Below are positions 17,616-25,922 of a stretch of DNA of 32,411 nt, in pieces. The DNA comes from Clostridiales bacterium. Its GTDB lineage: Bacteria > Bacillota > Clostridia > Lachnospirales > WQUN01. The stretch lies in contig JAISWZ010000243.1 in NCBI GenBank assembly GCA_031270945.1, forward strand, positions 1 through 32,411, given 5' to 3'. The notes under the pieces were generated by a model that was given only the letters and a program-made list of their open reading frames with translations, ran no database searches and was not told where the DNA came from. How positions within the stretch are numbered: position 1 is the first letter of the stretch; every line of letters begins with the position of its first letter. Made by a program: the position numbers and the translations under genes.

Positions 17616-18388
17616 AGAGAAGAGAAATGGGGCCTGGGCGGCCCAGAACGGACGGATTAGGGAGAAACGGCGTGAGATAGAATAGGGCTGGCGGCTTGAT
17701 GATGGCGAGAAAAAGGCGCGAAATGCAATAAGATAGAAAGAGGCTTGCGCTATTAAAGGGCTGGTGATATGCTAGGAGAGATAAGAGATATGAAGTGCGA
17801 GGCGCTGGGCGCATAAAAAAATAAAAAAGTTCGTCCGGAACACGGGCTTGGCTATATATTACATAGATTGATATGCTTTCTGAGATAAATATAAAGGCCG
17901 GGGCTAGGGTAGCGCTGGCTTGACGCTGGGGGGATGAGAAGGACTTATAAATCCAATGGTGTAAATTGACAGCGAATGACGCGAAAATGGGGATAGACTA
18001 AAAAAGCGGGATCGATGCGTTCTTGAAACGGGCAAAATGCCGAAATCTGGCGATCCGCGTTGGCTGGGTGGAGAAAATGGCGGGGCAATGGGCTTTTTAT
18101 GGACGCCGGCAATCGCGCCGATATAAGCTAAGAGATATTGATTTCCCGGTCTCGAAGTGGTATATTGGTTAATGGATTTCCCAGTCTGAAAAAAGCGAAA
18201 ATTGACACGCGTGTCGAGACGCGGTCAGTTTTGGCAAGTTTTGTTTCAAGCGAACGACAGCAGACGGGCGACGCTCGTTTGCCACAGGGAGCATGTTCTG
18301 GATTTTTGGAATATGCGCTCGGCCTCTTTTGCGTTTGCGGGCCCTTGTTTTCGATTTTGCGAAGATGATTTTTCTTTGCCCGCTGTTG
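17616..18388. other. Gene-free stretch upstream of Hsp70 cluster
   Basis: I see no supported gene here. Visible items are a direct repeat GATTTCCCRGTCT at 18140-18152 and 18175-18187, 35 bp apart around an AT-rich spacer, and the perfect palindrome GACACGCGTGTC at 18204-18215. Either could be an operator, but neither is placed against a clear promoter. Confidence 0.4.
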
Positions 18389-18394
18389 TATAAT
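18389..18394 (+). promoter_or_regulatory. TATAAT -10 box for the Hsp70 cluster
   Basis: A consensus TATAAT lies at 18389-18394, 18 nt before the inverted-repeat leader. No good TTGACA is seen 16-18 nt upstream, so it may need an activator or an alternative -35. Confidence 0.5.
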
Positions 18395-18412
18395 GGATTG
18401 AGACAGCAAACA

Positions 18413-18500
18413 TACTGGTGAGCGGCTCTTGGGATTTGTTTTTGTTTATGATTGTTTAATTAATAAAAAAACAAATAAAAACCCGGGGCCGCTTGCCAGC
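18413..18500 (+). promoter_or_regulatory. Structured leader / inverted repeat A
   Basis: CTGGTGAGCGGC (18415-18426) pairs along its whole length, with two G-U pairs, to GCCGCTTGCCAG (18488-18499). The stem continues with CTTGGG against CCCGGG and then an AT-rich T/A helix. The first 15 bases, TACTGGTGAGCGGCT, are identical to 23807-23821. It sits between the -10 box and the AGGAGG of the first Hsp70 gene. Related elements precede the genes at 24010 and 30006. Confidence 0.65.
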
Positions 18501-18531
18501 AAAAAGCGAGGCTACAGCTAGGAGGAAAGAA

Positions 18532-20043
18532 ATGCCGAAAATAGGCTTGGATTTTGGCACCAGTTATTCCTTCACCTCGTTTCTGCACGGCAGCCAAGTG
18601 CAGCCTTTGGTGCAGAGGGAAGAGCAATACGGCATACCGTCAGTGTACTTCAGAGACAGCGCTGGCGGAGAGCATTTTGGCAGGGACGCGATTCAGGCCG
18701 CAAGAAGCAGGCCGCTTATGCTTGTTACTTCCATCAAGCAGAAGATGAGGCTCAAGGAAATTGATCTAGGCGACGGAAGAGCGGCTAGCCCGGAAGAGAT
18801 CATGACATCGATCGCGGGATACGTGCTGCAGGTCGCTGAAACTAGGCTTGCCAGGGACTATCCTGACGAGACCGGGGACATTGAGGTTGTGGTCGCGTAC
18901 CCTGTGGAATTCGGGGAGAACCAGCGGGCCATGATAGAGCGGGCGGTGGCGAACTGCACACTCACAGGCGGAGGGCATCCCAAGATAATATCTATGATAC
19001 CTGAGCCTGTGGCGGCGGCCATCGACTACTTCGGGCTGATGCCGGCAATTGGCGAGAACATCCTGGTATGCGACCTTGGAGGCGGGACCTTTGACTGCGC
19101 TTTGGTGCAGAGCGTGACAGAGGGCAATGTGCCATACAAGGTCATAGACCAGGAAGGAATCCAGGTCGGAGGCGATGACTGGGACGCCGCCTTCGCAAAC
19201 TGGATCAAGGGCAAGTTCGAGGCTGACGGCGGTACGCTGTCAAGGCGGGCTGAGGCGGATCTAATGCCGAACGCCCGGGATTCAAAGATCATACTTTCAT
19301 CATCAGAGTCGACGTTCCACTGCATAACCATTGGAGATGACATTTGGGAGCTCAAGGTCACGCGGGACGACTTCGAGGCTTGCACAAGAAAGCAGCTTGA
19401 GGACGTCATGAGCGCGGTGGCGAAGATGAAGAGCCGGGCCAAGGTTGCGATAAACCAGGTCATCCTGGTTGGCGGCGGCTCGAAGATGCCCATGTTCGAG
19501 AAGGGGATAAGAAAGATCTTCCCTGACATGGGGAGCAGGATCCGGATCTACAACCCGGAGAACAGCATATCTTACGGCGCGGCCAGGTACGCGGCCAGCT
19601 ACGAGCCAAAGCCGCTATCGCTTATGTCAAACGACGCTGAGCCTTCTGTGGACAAGATGATCGAGCTCAAGAGCACCCACAACTACGGGATCCGCTACTT
19701 CAAGAACGCGGAGAGCGAGGAGAAGGGCGTTTGGATCTTGATTCGAAAAGGCGACACCTTGCCTGTGAAGAGCACAATCGAGTCATCTACCAGGAACAAG
19801 GGCAGCTTCTCCAAGTACGACGTATTTGAGACGACAGAGGAGCCGGACGCCGACGGCTGGGTTGATCCGGACAAGGCCAGCATGGTCATTAGCTTTGAGT
19901 TTGACTTCGGACTGGAAGTTGAGGCTGGAACAAAGTGCGTGGACACCTTGGTGCTAAACGAGAGCAATCTTTTGGAGATTAGGGTGATAAACCCGAAGAC
20001 TGGAAAGAGGCATTCAGAGGTCAAGGTAGTAAGAAAAATTTAA
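18532..20043 (+). CDS. Hsp70-family ATPase, short form (copy 1)
   Basis: This is a DnaK-like ATPase of 503 aa, about 100 residues shorter than DnaK. The ATPase domain is intact: phosphate-1 loop GLDFGTSYS at 5-13, phosphate-2 loop CDLGGGTFD at 180-188, GGDDWD at 213-218 (GGEDFD in DnaK), adenosine motif ILVGGGSKMP at 311-320, and NPENSISYGAA at 341-351. From about 380 a short beta region begins with STHNYGIRY, a motif shared by all three copies and possibly a family marker. The helical lid and EEVD-like tail are absent. The ATG at 18532 is preceded by AGGAGG; an upstream in-frame TTG at 18493 would add 13 residues and has no ribosome binding site. It is the first gene of the cluster and is probably paired with the GrpE-like proteins downstream. 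It is not the housekeeping dnaK, since no dnaJ, hrcA or classical grpE is near. Confidence 0.92.
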   Translation: MPKIGLDFGTSYSFTSFLHGSQVQPLVQREEQYGIPSVYFRDSAGGEHFGRDAIQAARSRPLMLVTSIKQKMRLKEIDLGDGRAASPEEIMTSIAGYVLQVAETRLARDYPDETGDIEVVVAYPVEFGENQRAMIERAVANCTLTGGGHPKIISMIPEPVAAAIDYFGLMPAIGENILVCDLGGGTFDCALVQSVTEGNVPYKVIDQEGIQVGGDDWDAAFANWIKGKFEADGGTLSRRAEADLMPNARDSKIILSSSESTFHCITIGDDIWELKVTRDDFEACTRKQLEDVMSAVAKMKSRAKVAINQVILVGGGSKMPMFEKGIRKIFPDMGSRIRIYNPENSISYGAARYAASYEPKPLSLMSNDAEPSVDKMIELKSTHNYGIRYFKNAESEEKGVWILIRKGDTLPVKSTIESSTRNKGSFSKYDVFETTEEPDADGWVDPDKASMVISFEFDFGLEVEAGTKCVDTLVLNESNLLEIRVINPKTGKRHSEVKVVRKI

Positions 20044-20160
20044 ATTTAAAAAAGCAAAAAACAAAAACAAAACCAAAAACCAAAAACCGCTTGAAGAGCG
20101 CGCGCGGGCGCCTTGGGCGCCTGGGGCGCGCGGTGCGTCTGGGATAGAGGGAGGTGTATC
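20044..20160. repeat. Low-complexity spacer and GC palindrome between Hsp70 copies 1 and 2
   Basis: After the stop codon comes an A-rich run of AAAAAC and AAAAACC units (20050-20090). A GC-rich block follows, built from GCGCGCGC, GGCGCC twice and GGGGCGCGCGG (20098-20131). The ribosome binding site GGGAGG for the next gene closes the spacer. No terminator with a T-tract is present, so read-through into copy 2 is plausible. Confidence 0.55.
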
Positions 20161-21678
20161 GTGGCTAAAATTGGTTTGGACTTCGGCACCACATACTCGT
20201 TCGCCTCTTTCCTTAACGGCGACAGCGTCCAGCCGTTGGTTCCGCATGAATGCAGACTGGGCATACCGTCTTTGTACTTCAAGGAGCCGGCGGGAGGGTT
20301 CAGCGTTGGCATGGTGGCGGAGCACAGGGGGAAGTCAAGGCCGGACATGCTGGCAAGATCCCCTAAGCAAAGGCTGGGCAATGAGCGGATAGTGCTGTCG
20401 TCTGGCGAATCCGTGCCTACGAGGGAAGTCATTGGCGAGATTGTGAGCCATGCGTTGAAATGCGCGCAAGTAAGGCTGAAGAGGGATTACCCGGACGCGC
20501 TGGAAGACCTTCAGGTAGTAGTGTCGTATCCTGTAAGCTTTGGCAACAATCGCAAGGCTATAATAGCTGACGCGGTGAAAAACGCGGTTCTAAGCGGAGG
20601 GAGGCATCCCGAGCTTTTGGGCATGCTTCCTGAGCCTGTGGCCGCGGCTATAGAGTACTTCGGAATGGCCCCGGATCCGGGGAAAAACATTCTGATTTGC
20701 GATCTGGGAGGCGGGACTTACGATCTGGCATTGGTTCGGAGCGTGAGTTCAGGAAAGCCACCATACGAGGTTTTGAGCCAAGCGGGAATCCGCTTGGGCG
20801 GGGATGACTGGGATCTCGCCCTTGCGGCCCTGATTGAGGAGAAGCTGGTTGAAAAGTACGGGAGCATACCGCTTCGTTTGACTGCGAAGATACTGCAGGA
20901 GGCGAACTTCGCAAAGATCTGGCTGTCTGACTCTATGACAGCCCAAGTATCCCTTGAGCACGGTGACGACATCTTCGACATCGAGATAAGCAGATGGGAC
21001 TTTGAAGATTGCACGTCAGGCTTGCTTGGCGATCTGGTTGAGGCGACCTTGGACTTCAAAGAGGAAAACCTGGAGAAAAAGCTTGCCATAGACAAGGTTG
21101 TGCTGGTAGGCGGCGGCTGCAAGATGCCTATGGTAGCAAAGGCAATAGACGGGATGTTTCCTGACATTGACAGGAGGCTTTACAACCCCGAGACGGCAGT
21201 GTCATTTGGCGCGGCAAGGTATGCTGTGGCGCTGGAGCCGGGAGGAGAAGTGTTCCAGATCTCGATACAGGAAGAAGAGCGAAGGCTTATCACTCTATTG
21301 TCTACCCATACCATAGGGATTAGGTACTATGTAGGGCGGACCAACACGCTGAAAGTGAAGCCTATCATCAAGAAGGGAAGCAGGCTTCCAGCCAGCGGGG
21401 TGGTTGAGTCGTCAACTGTAGGAAAGACAAGCTTCAATGAATTTTTTGTGTACGAGACTACGGCGGACGAAGACGAAACCGGATGGGTGGATCTGGACAA
21501 GTGCAAGCTGGTCAAAAAGGCCCGGTTTGAATACGGAAGAGAAGTGCCTGAGGGAACGGTGACACGGGACGAGCTTAGGCTTGGGTTGGACAGCTTGCTT
21601 GAGATATGCGTTGAGGATCCGGTCACCAAGGCGAAAGTTGAGGAAAGCGTGCTGATGCACAGGGAAGTGGCGGATTAG
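20161..21678 (+). CDS. Hsp70-family ATPase, short form (copy 2)
   Basis: This paralog of the preceding gene has 505 aa and the same plan. It shows GLDFGTTYS at 5-13, CDLGGGTYD at 180-188, GGDDWD at 213-218, VLVGGGCKMP at 314-323, and NPETAVSFGAA near 342-352. The beta region starts at LLSTHTIGIRYY, and there is no helical lid. The start is GTG at 20161 behind GAGGGAGGTG; the longer frame from 20113 runs through the GC palindrome and is not used. Conservation of every nucleotide-binding motif suggests an active ATPase. Divergence from copy 1 is spread throughout, so this is an old duplication with likely separate client or partner specificity. Confidence 0.92.
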   Translation: MAKIGLDFGTTYSFASFLNGDSVQPLVPHECRLGIPSLYFKEPAGGFSVGMVAEHRGKSRPDMLARSPKQRLGNERIVLSSGESVPTREVIGEIVSHALKCAQVRLKRDYPDALEDLQVVVSYPVSFGNNRKAIIADAVKNAVLSGGRHPELLGMLPEPVAAAIEYFGMAPDPGKNILICDLGGGTYDLALVRSVSSGKPPYEVLSQAGIRLGGDDWDLALAALIEEKLVEKYGSIPLRLTAKILQEANFAKIWLSDSMTAQVSLEHGDDIFDIEISRWDFEDCTSGLLGDLVEATLDFKEENLEKKLAIDKVVLVGGGCKMPMVAKAIDGMFPDIDRRLYNPETAVSFGAARYAVALEPGGEVFQISIQEEERRLITLLSTHTIGIRYYVGRTNTLKVKPIIKKGSRLPASGVVESSTVGKTSFNEFFVYETTADEDETGWVDLDKCKLVKKARFEYGREVPEGTVTRDELRLGLDSLLEICVEDPVTKAKVEESVLMHREVAD

Positions 21679-21683
21679 TTAAA

Positions 21684-21740
21684 AGAAATATAAGAAAGAT
21701 AAAAAGAAAAGAAAAGAAAATAAAAAGAATAAAAGAAAAG
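21684..21740. repeat. AAAAG-type simple repeat after Hsp70 copy 2
   Basis: A run of AAAAG and AAAGA units with a few T lies between the copy 2 stop codon and the hairpin at 21815. No T-tract terminator is seen. Confidence 0.6.
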
Positions 21741-21814
21741 TACAGGAGCTTTCAGAGCGGCTATAGGGGGCAATTGGAAACTTGCTCACATCCGAGGCTT
21801 TTCGCTCGCGAGTA

Positions 21815-21839
21815 GAGCAAGCGCGGCGCGCGCTTGCTC
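21815..21839 (+). promoter_or_regulatory. 11-bp GC hairpin before Hsp70 copy 3
   Basis: GAGCAAGCGCG (21815-21825) and CGCGCTTGCTC (21829-21839) are perfect inverted copies around GCG. It ends about 28 nt before the start codon, upstream of GGGGATAGAGAGGA, and has no T-tract. It could be an RNA stability or translation-control element. Confidence 0.55.
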
Positions 21840-21866
21840 CCAAGGGGATAGAGAGGATTTTTTGCC

Positions 21867-23537
21867 ATGGCAAAGATAGGCTTGGACTTCGGAACGACAT
21901 ATTCGCTTGCATCGCTGTTGCGGGGCAATGAGGTGCAGTCTCTCAACGGGACGGAGATTTGCGGGACGCCATCTGTCTTCTGCAAGTGGGGCGGCAAGGT
22001 ATACATAGGAAAAGAAGCGGAGCGGGTCGGAGCGGGCCACCCAGCCTATATGCTGACGTCGATCAAGATGAAGATCAGCGAGCACGCTCCAACCGCGATA
22101 ATCGGAGACGGCATGGAAATCGAGGTCAAAGAGGTCGTCAAAGAGATTATCAAGCATGTTTTGCACGAGGCGGAAAAGGAGATCATAAGAAGCTATCCGG
22201 ACGAGGCCAAGGGGATTGAGGTCATTGCGACTTATCCTGTCGCTTTCGGGATCCAGGCTTGCAACGTGATTACCGAGGCAATCGAAGACATGGAGCTTCC
22301 CAGCGGCACCAAGGTTCAGCTTGTAGGGACTATCCCCGAGCCGGTGGCGGCCGCTGTGGACTACTTCAGGACCGCGCCTGACGCGGGAAAGAAGATCGTG
22401 GTTATTGACATAGGCGGCGGGACGCTTGAGATGGCTTTGATGGAAAGCACCCCTGGCGCCACGTACCCTTACACGATACTGGATCAGGCTGGAGAGAACA
22501 TTGGCGGGGACAACTTTGACTTCAGGTTCACCGCTTACCTGAAGGAGAGGTTTAAGAGCGAGTGCGGCCTTGATCTGGATGCGATAGGCAATGAAGACAC
22601 GAAGAGAAGAATGGCCTTGAAGCTTCAGAAGCAGGCCGAAACCGTAAAGATCGCGCTGTCTGACGCCATGGACGCCACGGTGCTTCTTGAGTACAGGGAT
22701 GATTTCCACGAGCTGCCAGTGACAAGGGAAGAGTACCAGGAGTGCACAAACGATGATTTTGATGAGCTTAGGCGGTCGATGGACAGATTTATCGCTTTGG
22801 CAAGGAGAAACGGGCACACGATAGACAGGATGGTTCTTACTGGCGGGACGAGCCTGGATCCGCGAATCGAAGAGTACGCCACCGCCAAGGACATAAGGCG
22901 GCTTGACGATGAAGACAGGGAAGATTACGTGCCGCCAAAGTTCTCTGAGCGCAAGAGGGTTGTAGAGTATGTGAATCCCAAGGAGATCAGGGACATGGAT
23001 GAGGAAAACGGAGTAAACACCCCGACTTCCAAGCCGATCCCCAACACTGTCAAAGTAGTCAAGTACAGCCCGCAGAAGTCGGTTTCCTACGGCGCGGCAA
23101 GAATTGCGCAGAGGAACTGGACAGAGCGCAGGGCTACCCATTCTTACGGCATACGCTACCGCTACGAGGACGCGAGAAAAGTTTTGATACTGATTCCAAA
23201 GGGCATTATTGTGCCTGTAACCAAGTACATTCAGTCCACAACCAGGGCTGAGACAAGCTCCAGCACGTTTGGAGTATACTCAACCAATCTTGAGTTTCAC
23301 GAAGGCGCAAAGATTGAGCTCAAGGAATCCGCCTTGCAGGAAGGCAGGGACGGCAAGCCGATAGAAGGGGCATCAGGCCTCACTTTGATATACGAAGACG
23401 AACTGAAGTACGACGAAACCGTTCCAAAGGGCACTGTCACTAAAGACGAGTTATACCTTAACGAGTTCAACCGCTTGCAGCTGGTGGTTACTGATGTGAG
23501 CACCAACCGCAGGCTTTGCAGGAGCATTTTTATTTAA
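21867..23537 (+). CDS. Hsp70-family ATPase with inserted segment (copy 3)
   Basis: This is a third Hsp70-like ATPase of 556 aa. The N-terminal half keeps the motifs GLDFGTTYS at 5-13, IDIGGGTLE at 180-188 and GGDNFD at 213-218. The adenosine motif is altered to VLTGGTSLDP at 323-332. Directly after it is an insertion of about 60 residues (roughly 335-395), highly charged and rich in Asp, Glu, Arg and Lys. SPQKSVSYGAA then restores the fold. The beta region begins RATHSYGIRYR and no helical lid follows. Because the insertion lies at the end of the ATPase domain, near the nucleotide cleft, it may change partner binding. The ATG at 21867 is supported by the aligned start of copies 1 and 2. The next gene is 472 nt away behind the second leader element. 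Confidence 0.9.
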   Translation: MAKIGLDFGTTYSLASLLRGNEVQSLNGTEICGTPSVFCKWGGKVYIGKEAERVGAGHPAYMLTSIKMKISEHAPTAIIGDGMEIEVKEVVKEIIKHVLHEAEKEIIRSYPDEAKGIEVIATYPVAFGIQACNVITEAIEDMELPSGTKVQLVGTIPEPVAAAVDYFRTAPDAGKKIVVIDIGGGTLEMALMESTPGATYPYTILDQAGENIGGDNFDFRFTAYLKERFKSECGLDLDAIGNEDTKRRMALKLQKQAETVKIALSDAMDATVLLEYRDDFHELPVTREEYQECTNDDFDELRRSMDRFIALARRNGHTIDRMVLTGGTSLDPRIEEYATAKDIRRLDDEDREDYVPPKFSERKRVVEYVNPKEIRDMDEENGVNTPTSKPIPNTVKVVKYSPQKSVSYGAARIAQRNWTERRATHSYGIRYRYEDARKVLILIPKGIIVPVTKYIQSTTRAETSSSTFGVYSTNLEFHEGAKIELKESALQEGRDGKPIEGASGLTLIYEDELKYDETVPKGTVTKDELYLNEFNRLQLVVTDVSTNRRLCRSIFI

Positions 23538-23806
23538 ATGTTATGGTTGAAGGCGATAAGGGAAAGTTAAGAACTGCAAGAACGGTTTAAGAACGGTTTA
23601 AAGAGCGATTTAGTGAGTAAAGCTAAGAACGCTTTGTAGGCAATGGCGATAAAGGCGTAAAGGGCTTGGAGTTTGAAAGTGAGAAGAAGTAAGAGCCAGA
23701 AGCTAAGAGTTAAAAGTTAGAAGCAAAAACCAAAAACCAAAAACCCAAAACCAAAAACCAAAAAACCCAAAAACCAAAAACCAATAAGTATTAAGATCGA
23801 AAATTC
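23538..23806. repeat. Spacer with direct repeats and AACCAAAA simple sequence
   Basis: I see no gene here. AAGAACGGTTT is repeated directly at about 23578-23602. A run of AAAACC-type units fills 23724-23783, resembling the spacer after Hsp70 copy 1. No clear intrinsic terminator is present. Confidence 0.5.
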
Positions 23807-23908
23807 TACTGGTGAGCGGCTAATAACGGTTAGCGCGTTATAAACCGCTCATCAGTATTGCATTGCGTTGTAACGCTCACGGGCGGTTAGGCCAAGTGCT
23901 CGTCAGTA
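23807..23908 (+). promoter_or_regulatory. Structured leader / inverted repeat B with alternative pairing
   Basis: TACTGGTGAGCGGCTAATAACG (23807-23828) pairs over 19 of 22 positions with 23836-23857, leaving the 7-nt loop GTTAGCG. A third related arm in the opposite sense, TGCTCGTCAGTA (23897-23908), could pair with the same 5' arm, so two exclusive folds are possible. The first 15 bases are identical to the leader at 18413. A weak -10-like TATTAA lies at 23789-23794. The element ends about 100 nt before the coiled-coil/GrpE-like gene. Confidence 0.6.
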
Positions 23909-24009
23909 TATCGGCTGCTTCTGCGCTTTGGGATAGCGCTGGCGGGGTCATGCGGAGGGGGCATTGCGCGCGTTTGTCGTTGGGCTGAGGCCGCGAAAGG
24001 ATGAGTTTG

Positions 24010-25656
24010 ATGGACAAGGACGCTTACTCCCTGTTTTGCCATGCCGCAGAGGTTTGCAAGCTGAAGTCGCTTCCGTCGGCTTGGCAGATGGAAACTCTGG
24101 AAGACATCTTGCGCGAGGTGGAGAAAGAGGCAAAGACGGGGCGATGCCGCCTTGTGGAAGAGCTGGGGGACAAAAATCTAGGCCTCTACGCCGCAAAAAG
24201 CGTAGTGGAGTTTTGCTTGGGAACAAGCGGAAAGTCTCTCAATGAGTGCGCCAGGACATACATGTACCCATTTCAGCCGCTTAGTGAGCAGGACTTTTTA
24301 TATGTGAAGACAGAGCTGGCCAAGGTATCGGACAGGCTAGGGACTACAGGAAAGAAGCGAGAAGGTTTGCCGCATTCGTCTACAGTGGAGGACAGGCTAA
24401 TCACTGAAAAGCTTGAGAGAATGGAATCGATAGACTCTGAGTGCGAGGAAAAGCTGGCCTTGGTGGAGAAGCTTAAGGCGGAGGCGCAGTTGCTTGAAAC
24501 GGAGATCGGGAAGCTTGAGGGAAAGAAAGCGGACATTGAGGCGAGCGTTAAGCTAGAAGAAGAGAAGAAAGAGAAAAGGGTCGCGGAACTAGAGGCGGAG
24601 AACAAAGAAAAGATCGAAAAGATGGTGTCAGGGTTTAACGCCAGAAAAGCTTTGCTTGAAAAAGAGCAGGCGGAGCTGGAGAAAAAGGCGGCTTTATCCA
24701 AAGAGGCATTTGAGAAAGAGCAGAGCCGGATTTCAGAAGACCTGAAAAAGAGAACCGTTGAGTTGGATGAGGCTTTGAAAAAGAGAAAGGCCGAGATAGA
24801 AAAGATCCTTGAGAGCAAGTCGGCGATGGAGAAAAAGGGGTATCAGGAAAACCTGAATGCCTTGAAGCGGATAAACGCGCACATGCTGAAGGAGATCGAG
24901 GACAGCTACCTGGAAAGCGCCAAGAAGGCTGCGAAAGAGCACGGCCAGGCTATGATAGGGATCGCCAAGGATTACGAGGAGAAGGCTCTTGAGCTTTCAA
25001 AGAGCTTAAGTGCCATTTCAACGCTTGAAGAAAAGGTTGAAACGCTAACCAGGACGATAGAAGAGCTGACGGCGAAAAGCGCTTTGCTTGCAGAGGCGGA
25101 GTTGGTTGAAGACGAGAAGCTGGAAGAACAAGAGCCAGAGTCAGATCAAGAGTCAGAGACAGAGACAGAGGATAACGTTGAGACAGAAAAGCCAAAAGAA
25201 GAGGCGGGGCCGGAAGGCCGCAAGAGCGAGCCTTTTGAATCAAATTCGGTTGACGAAAAGCTGGAAGGCCTAGCCACCAGCTTCAAGCATGTTTTCAACC
25301 GCTTGGCCAACTTTGAGGCGGCGCTGGCTCAGCGCGAATTCGGGCTGCTTATGGATTCCTTCGCTTTTTACCAGAGGGCTGTAAAGCGCTTCAGAAACGG
25401 TATGGACGAAAAGCTCATACGGGCTTTGGGAAGCTTTGAAACCCGGTTTTTTGAGGGCATGTCAAGGGTTGGTTTCAACAAGGACTCGCCCGCTCCAGGA
25501 GATCCATTCGATCCGGAGATCCACGACGTGGACGAAGACTACGACCCCAAAGGAAGCTACGTCATTGAGGAAGTGCGGTCTGACGGGTTTTCTGTCAACG
25601 GCGTCATTGTGAAGCAGCCAAACGTGAAGATAAGCGCGCATCCCAAAAATAATTAA
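24010..25656 (+). CDS. Coiled-coil protein with GrpE-like C-terminus (A)
   Basis: This is a probable nucleotide-exchange partner of the Hsp70-like ATPases, about 548 aa. Residues 1-95 are a globular N-terminal domain I do not recognise. Residues of about 115-375 are a long Lys/Glu coiled coil, followed by an acidic linker rich in Glu. The last 130 residues resemble GrpE: helices with FNRLANFEAALAQREF, then the beta head with PGDPFDPEIHDVDED, IEEVRSDGFSVNGVIV and PNVKI. These parallel DPxxHEA and the GYxLxGRxxRxAxV pattern of GrpE. The same C-terminal region recurs in the next gene. I prefer ATG 24010 to ATG 24001 because AAAGG directly abuts 24001 and is correctly spaced for 24010. The GrpE assignment is by motif reading and not by a profile search. 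Confidence 0.8.
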   Translation: MDKDAYSLFCHAAEVCKLKSLPSAWQMETLEDILREVEKEAKTGRCRLVEELGDKNLGLYAAKSVVEFCLGTSGKSLNECARTYMYPFQPLSEQDFLYVKTELAKVSDRLGTTGKKREGLPHSSTVEDRLITEKLERMESIDSECEEKLALVEKLKAEAQLLETEIGKLEGKKADIEASVKLEEEKKEKRVAELEAENKEKIEKMVSGFNARKALLEKEQAELEKKAALSKEAFEKEQSRISEDLKKRTVELDEALKKRKAEIEKILESKSAMEKKGYQENLNALKRINAHMLKEIEDSYLESAKKAAKEHGQAMIGIAKDYEEKALELSKSLSAISTLEEKVETLTRTIEELTAKSALLAEAELVEDEKLEEQEPESDQESETETEDNVETEKPKEEAGPEGRKSEPFESNSVDEKLEGLATSFKHVFNRLANFEAALAQREFGLLMDSFAFYQRAVKRFRNGMDEKLIRALGSFETRFFEGMSRVGFNKDSPAPGDPFDPEIHDVDEDYDPKGSYVIEEVRSDGFSVNGVIVKQPNVKISAHPKNN

Positions 25657-25719
25657 TTTAATTTATATAATTAATAAATATAATTAAATTATATTTATTA
25701 TTTATATTTGGGATGCGCG
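25635..25719. promoter_or_regulatory. Large hairpin over the stop codon, AT-rich core
   Basis: CGCGCATCCCAAA (25635-25647) and TTTGGGATGCGCG (25707-25719) are perfect 13-bp inverted copies. The 59 nt between them are almost purely A and T and largely self-complementary. The 5' arm encodes the last residues of the preceding protein and the stop codon is at 25654-25656. It may be a terminator, an mRNA 3' stabiliser or a cruciform. Confidence 0.65.
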
Positions 25720-25922
25720 AAGAACGCAAGATAAAAATAGGCCTGCCGGGAGTTCCGGAACAGCCTTAAGCATGCGCCAAAGGTGCGAGGTTTTGTCGCG
25801 CGGTTGGCGCAAGCGCGAAGACAGCTATGCTGCGGGCGAAAAACATGGGCGCCTCAGCGACGATAAAAGCATGTTTCAAATGAAAGGCAAGTCGTTTGAA
25901 ATATGCACAAAGGGGTGAGTCT

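Noticed and set aside
17311..17814. 167-aa minus-strand open frame
   Set aside because: It is a translation of the purine-rich repeat and GC palindromes (Pro/Ser/Phe low complexity) and has no start signal.
18532..21678. Housekeeping DnaK genes
   Set aside because: They lack the helical lid and about 100 residues, occur in several copies, and have no hrcA-grpE-dnaJ context.
21786..23141. Long 451-aa open frame on the minus strand opposite Hsp70 copy 3
   Set aside because: The plus strand in this span encodes intact Hsp70 motifs. The antisense product is Arg/Leu/His-rich with no recognisable domain, and it starts without a ribosome binding site.
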